This document shows, piece after piece, positions 7,660 through 9,862 of a DNA stretch of 9,862 nt (position 1 is its first letter; the number at the start of each line of letters is the position of its first letter). The notes beneath the pieces are model-generated. The model worked only from the letters and a program-made list of their open reading frames with translations. It ran no database searches and was not told the DNA's origin. The position numbers and the translations under genes are program-made. The stretch comes from a bacterium (GTDB taxonomy: Bacteria; Bacteroidota; Bacteroidia; Bacteroidales; Bacteroidaceae): the NCBI GenBank assembly GCA_004562975.1, contig SFQP01000038.1, positions 1 to 9,862 of the forward strand, written 5' to 3'.

Positions 7660-9636
7660 ATGAAGGAAACTTCCCTCCCCGAAAACGCCTTTCGCGAACT
7701 CCGTGAAGGCGAAGAGTACGAGCCCCTGATGAAACCGGGCAAGAGCTATCGCGAGGTGACCCCGTGGTCCATCACCTGGGGCATCGTCATGGCCGTCATC
7801 TTCTCTGCCGCCACAGCCTACCTCGGTCTCAAGGTGGGCCAGGTGTTCGAAGCGGCCATTCCCATCACCATCATTGCCGTGGGCCTAAGCGGTGGCTTCC
7901 TCCGCAAGGACCCACTCGGCGAAAACGTGATTATCCAGAGCATCGGTGCGTGCTCCGGCATGATTGTGGCCGGTGCCATCTTCACCCTGCCCGCCCTCTA
8001 CATCCTGCAACACAAGTACCCCGAACTCACCGTCAACTTCGTGCAGGTGTTCCTGGCTTCGCTGCTCGGCGGCGCACTGGGTATCTTGTTCCTCATCCCC
8101 TTCCGCAAATATTTTGTGAAGGACATGCACGGCAAGTACCCCTTCCCCGAAGCCACTGCCTCGACGCAGGTGCTCATATCGGGCGAGAAGAGCGGATCGC
8201 AGGCTAAACCGCTCCTGGTGGCCGGACTGCTGGGCGGTCTCTACGACTTTGTGGTGGCCACCTTCGGCGCGTGGACGGAAAACTTCACCAGCCGCGTGAC
8301 GGAAATGGGTGCGGCGTTTGCCGACAAGACCAAACTGGTGTTCAGTTGCAACACGAGTGCTGCACTGCTGGGTATGGGCTACATCGTCGGCCTGAAATAC
8401 GCCGCCATCATCTGCTTCGGCTCTGTGGCCGTGTGGTGGGTCATCGTGCCCGGCATCGCGCTCATATTCCCCGACATGAACATTGCCGCAAACGGTGCTC
8501 CCGCACTGGCGGCTGCCGAGGCTTCGCCCGAACAACTCTTCAGCTATGCCAAGAGCATCGGCATCGGCGGTATCGCCATGGCCGGCATTATCGGTGTGGT
8601 GAAGAGCTGGAGCGTCATCCGCAGTGCCTTCTCTCTGGTAGGCAAAATATTCAAGGGCGGTGCCGTGCCCGAACAGGTGGCACGCACCCAGCGCGACCTT
8701 TCCATGAAAATCATTGCTGCCGGCTCGTTGCTCACCATCGTCATCACCGCCCTATTCTTCTACTTCGACGTGATGGGAGGCAACTTGCTTTTCACCATCG
8801 TGGGCATTCTCATCGTGGCCGTCATCGCTTTCCTCTTCACCACGGTGGCCGCCAATGCCATTGCCATTGTGGGCAGCAATCCCGTCAGCGGCATGACGCT
8901 CATGACGCTCATCCTTTCGTCCATCATCATGGTGCTGGTGGGTCTGAAGGGAACCGGCGGCATGGTGGCTGCTCTCGTCATGGGTGGCGTTGTCTGCACC
9001 GCCCTCTCCAGTGCCGGTGCTTTCATCACTGACCTGAAAATCGGCTACTGGCTGGGCAGCACGCCCAAGCATCAGGAAACCTTCAAGTTTCTGGGCATCC
9101 TGGTCAGCGCAGCCACTGTGGGCGGTGTCATCATGATTCTGAACAAGGCCTACGGCTTCACGCCCGACAACTCTGACGTGATGGCCGCCCCACAGGCCCG
9201 CGCCATGGCTGCGGTGATTGAACCGCTCATGTCGGGTCAGGGCGCGCCCTGGCTGCTCTACGGCATCGGTGCCCTCATTGCTTTGGTGCTCAACGCCTGC
9301 GGCATCTCGGCACTGGCCTTTGCACTGGGTATGTTCATTCCCCTGCAACTCAACCTGCCCCTCATCGTGGGTGGTGCCGTCAACTGGTATGTCAACAGCC
9401 GCTCCACCGATGCCCAGCTGAACAGCCTGCGCAACGAGAAGGGAACGCTGCTCGCTTCCGGCTTCATTGCCGGCGGTGCCTTGATGGGTGTGGTCAGTGC
9501 TGCCATGCAATTTTGCGGGCTGAACTTTGCCCAGGCCGAATGGCTGGCCTCAGCACCTGCCGAATGGCTCTCGCTGGGCATGTACCTGCTGCTGATTGGC
9601 TACCTCGTGAAAGCATCCATGCAGGTAAAGCAGTAA
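7660..9636 (+). CDS. OPT-family oligopeptide transporter
   Basis: This inner-membrane secondary carrier is likely to import oligopeptides with protons. Some OPT relatives carry metal chelates, so the substrate is not certain. The 658-residue protein has a short hydrophilic N-terminus (1-35) and about 15 or 16 hydrophobic segments, among them 37-56, 94-115, 124-147, 183-204, 233-272, 350-397, 410-456, 530-576 and 597-617. Family-typical stretches are YLGLKVGQVFEAAIP (54-68), GENVIIQSIGA (87-97), KYPFPEATA (159-167) and SNPVSGMT (406-413), the last close to the NPxSG signature of OPT proteins. The length fits the bacterial OPT subfamily. No ribosome binding site or promoter is visible in the 67 bases after the M13 peptidase gene, so cotranscription with it is plausible. 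A weak 5-base stem (7601-7605 with 7616-7620) lies between them. Confidence 0.93.
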   Translation: MKETSLPENAFRELREGEEYEPLMKPGKSYREVTPWSITWGIVMAVIFSAATAYLGLKVGQVFEAAIPITIIAVGLSGGFLRKDPLGENVIIQSIGACSGMIVAGAIFTLPALYILQHKYPELTVNFVQVFLASLLGGALGILFLIPFRKYFVKDMHGKYPFPEATASTQVLISGEKSGSQAKPLLVAGLLGGLYDFVVATFGAWTENFTSRVTEMGAAFADKTKLVFSCNTSAALLGMGYIVGLKYAAIICFGSVAVWWVIVPGIALIFPDMNIAANGAPALAAAEASPEQLFSYAKSIGIGGIAMAGIIGVVKSWSVIRSAFSLVGKIFKGGAVPEQVARTQRDLSMKIIAAGSLLTIVITALFFYFDVMGGNLLFTIVGILIVAVIAFLFTTVAANAIAIVGSNPVSGMTLMTLILSSIIMVLVGLKGTGGMVAALVMGGVVCTALSSAGAFITDLKIGYWLGSTPKHQETFKFLGILVSAATVGGVIMILNKAYGFTPDNSDVMAAPQARAMAAVIEPLMSGQGAPWLLYGIGALIALVLNACGISALAFALGMFIPLQLNLPLIVGGAVNWYVNSRSTDAQLNSLRNEKGTLLASGFIAGGALMGVVSAAMQFCGLNFAQAEWLASAPAEWLSLGMYLLLIGYLVKASMQVKQ

Positions 9637-9664
9637 AAATCAGCAGAAAAAGGGCAATCGACAC

Positions 9665-9694
9665 TTGCCAGAACAAATAAAAAACGTAATTTTG
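9665..9694 (+). promoter_or_regulatory. Bacteroidetes-type promoter of rpsP
   Basis: TTG (9665-9667) is separated by exactly 19 bases from TAATTTTG (9687-9694), an exact -7 consensus. Transcription should start near 9700 and give a leader of about 50 bases. The first bases of that leader can form a small stem (GCCGC 9696-9700 with GCGGC 9713-9717). The rest of the leader is A-rich up to the start codon, as is common before well-translated Bacteroidetes genes. Confidence 0.8.
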
Positions 9695-9751
9695 CGCCGC
9701 CGTTACGAGATAGCGGCATAATTCAAACCTATTTAAAACTAAAACAACAAA

Positions 9752-9862
9752 ATGGCAACTAAGATCAGATTGCAGCGTCATGGCCGTAAGGGTTACGCTT
9801 TCTACAGCATCGTTATCGCCGACGCAAGAGCACCACGTGATGGTAAGTTTACTGAAAAGATT
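9752..9862 (+). CDS. rpsP: 30S ribosomal protein S16, N-terminal part
   Basis: Only the first 37 codons lie in the window; the gene continues to the right. The translation begins [20 protein letters not shown], followed by [17 protein letters not shown]. This is the highly conserved N-terminus of S16, with the R-L-x-R-x-G-x-K start and the I-V-x-A-D-x-R-x-x-R-D-G motif. S16 binds 16S rRNA early in 30S assembly. The start codon follows an A-rich leader and gives the standard family N-terminus. The gene has its own promoter just upstream and is probably transcribed independently of the transporter gene. Confidence 0.97.
   Translation, partial: MATKIRLQRHGRKGYAFYSIVIADARAPRDGKFTEKI

Overview
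The window looks like a piece of a Bacteroidales chromosome (Bacteroides/Prevotella-like). Three things point that way. Genes lack clear Shine-Dalgarno sequences. Two promoters match the Bacteroidetes primary-sigma pattern (TTTG or TTG, 19 bases, TAnnTTTG), at 1004-974 on the minus strand and 9665-9694 on the plus strand. The proteins are also typical of the group: an archaeal/eukaryotic-type ProRS, a secreted M13 peptidase and an OPT peptide transporter. The species cannot be named from this sequence.

Layout. Positions 1-264 are non-coding and contain a degenerate palindromic element. At 331-925 (minus) lies an OmpA-family lipoprotein gene broken by an internal deletion with a frame change, still flanked by a strong promoter and a terminator-like hairpin. 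A long divergent intergenic region (926-1852) holds a palindromic promoter element, a small hairpin and a striking 21-base repeat with an inverted copy. Four intact plus-strand genes follow: proS (1853-3337), a YheS-like ABC-F ATPase (3362-5311), an M13 metallopeptidase of the PepO type (5565-7592) and an OPT-family oligopeptide transporter (7660-9636). The window ends inside rpsP (30S protein S16), which has its own promoter.

How the genes work together. proS and the ABC-F gene are 24 bases apart and probably form one translation-related transcript. The peptidase and the OPT transporter are 67 bases apart and could form a peptide-scavenging pair: a secreted endopeptidase makes oligopeptides that an inner-membrane carrier imports. 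rpsP is separate.

I see no defence system, prophage, insertion sequence, CRISPR array, tRNA or rRNA. The unusual content is the broken ompA-like gene and the structured repeats in the long intergenic region. No clearly novel multi-gene system is present.
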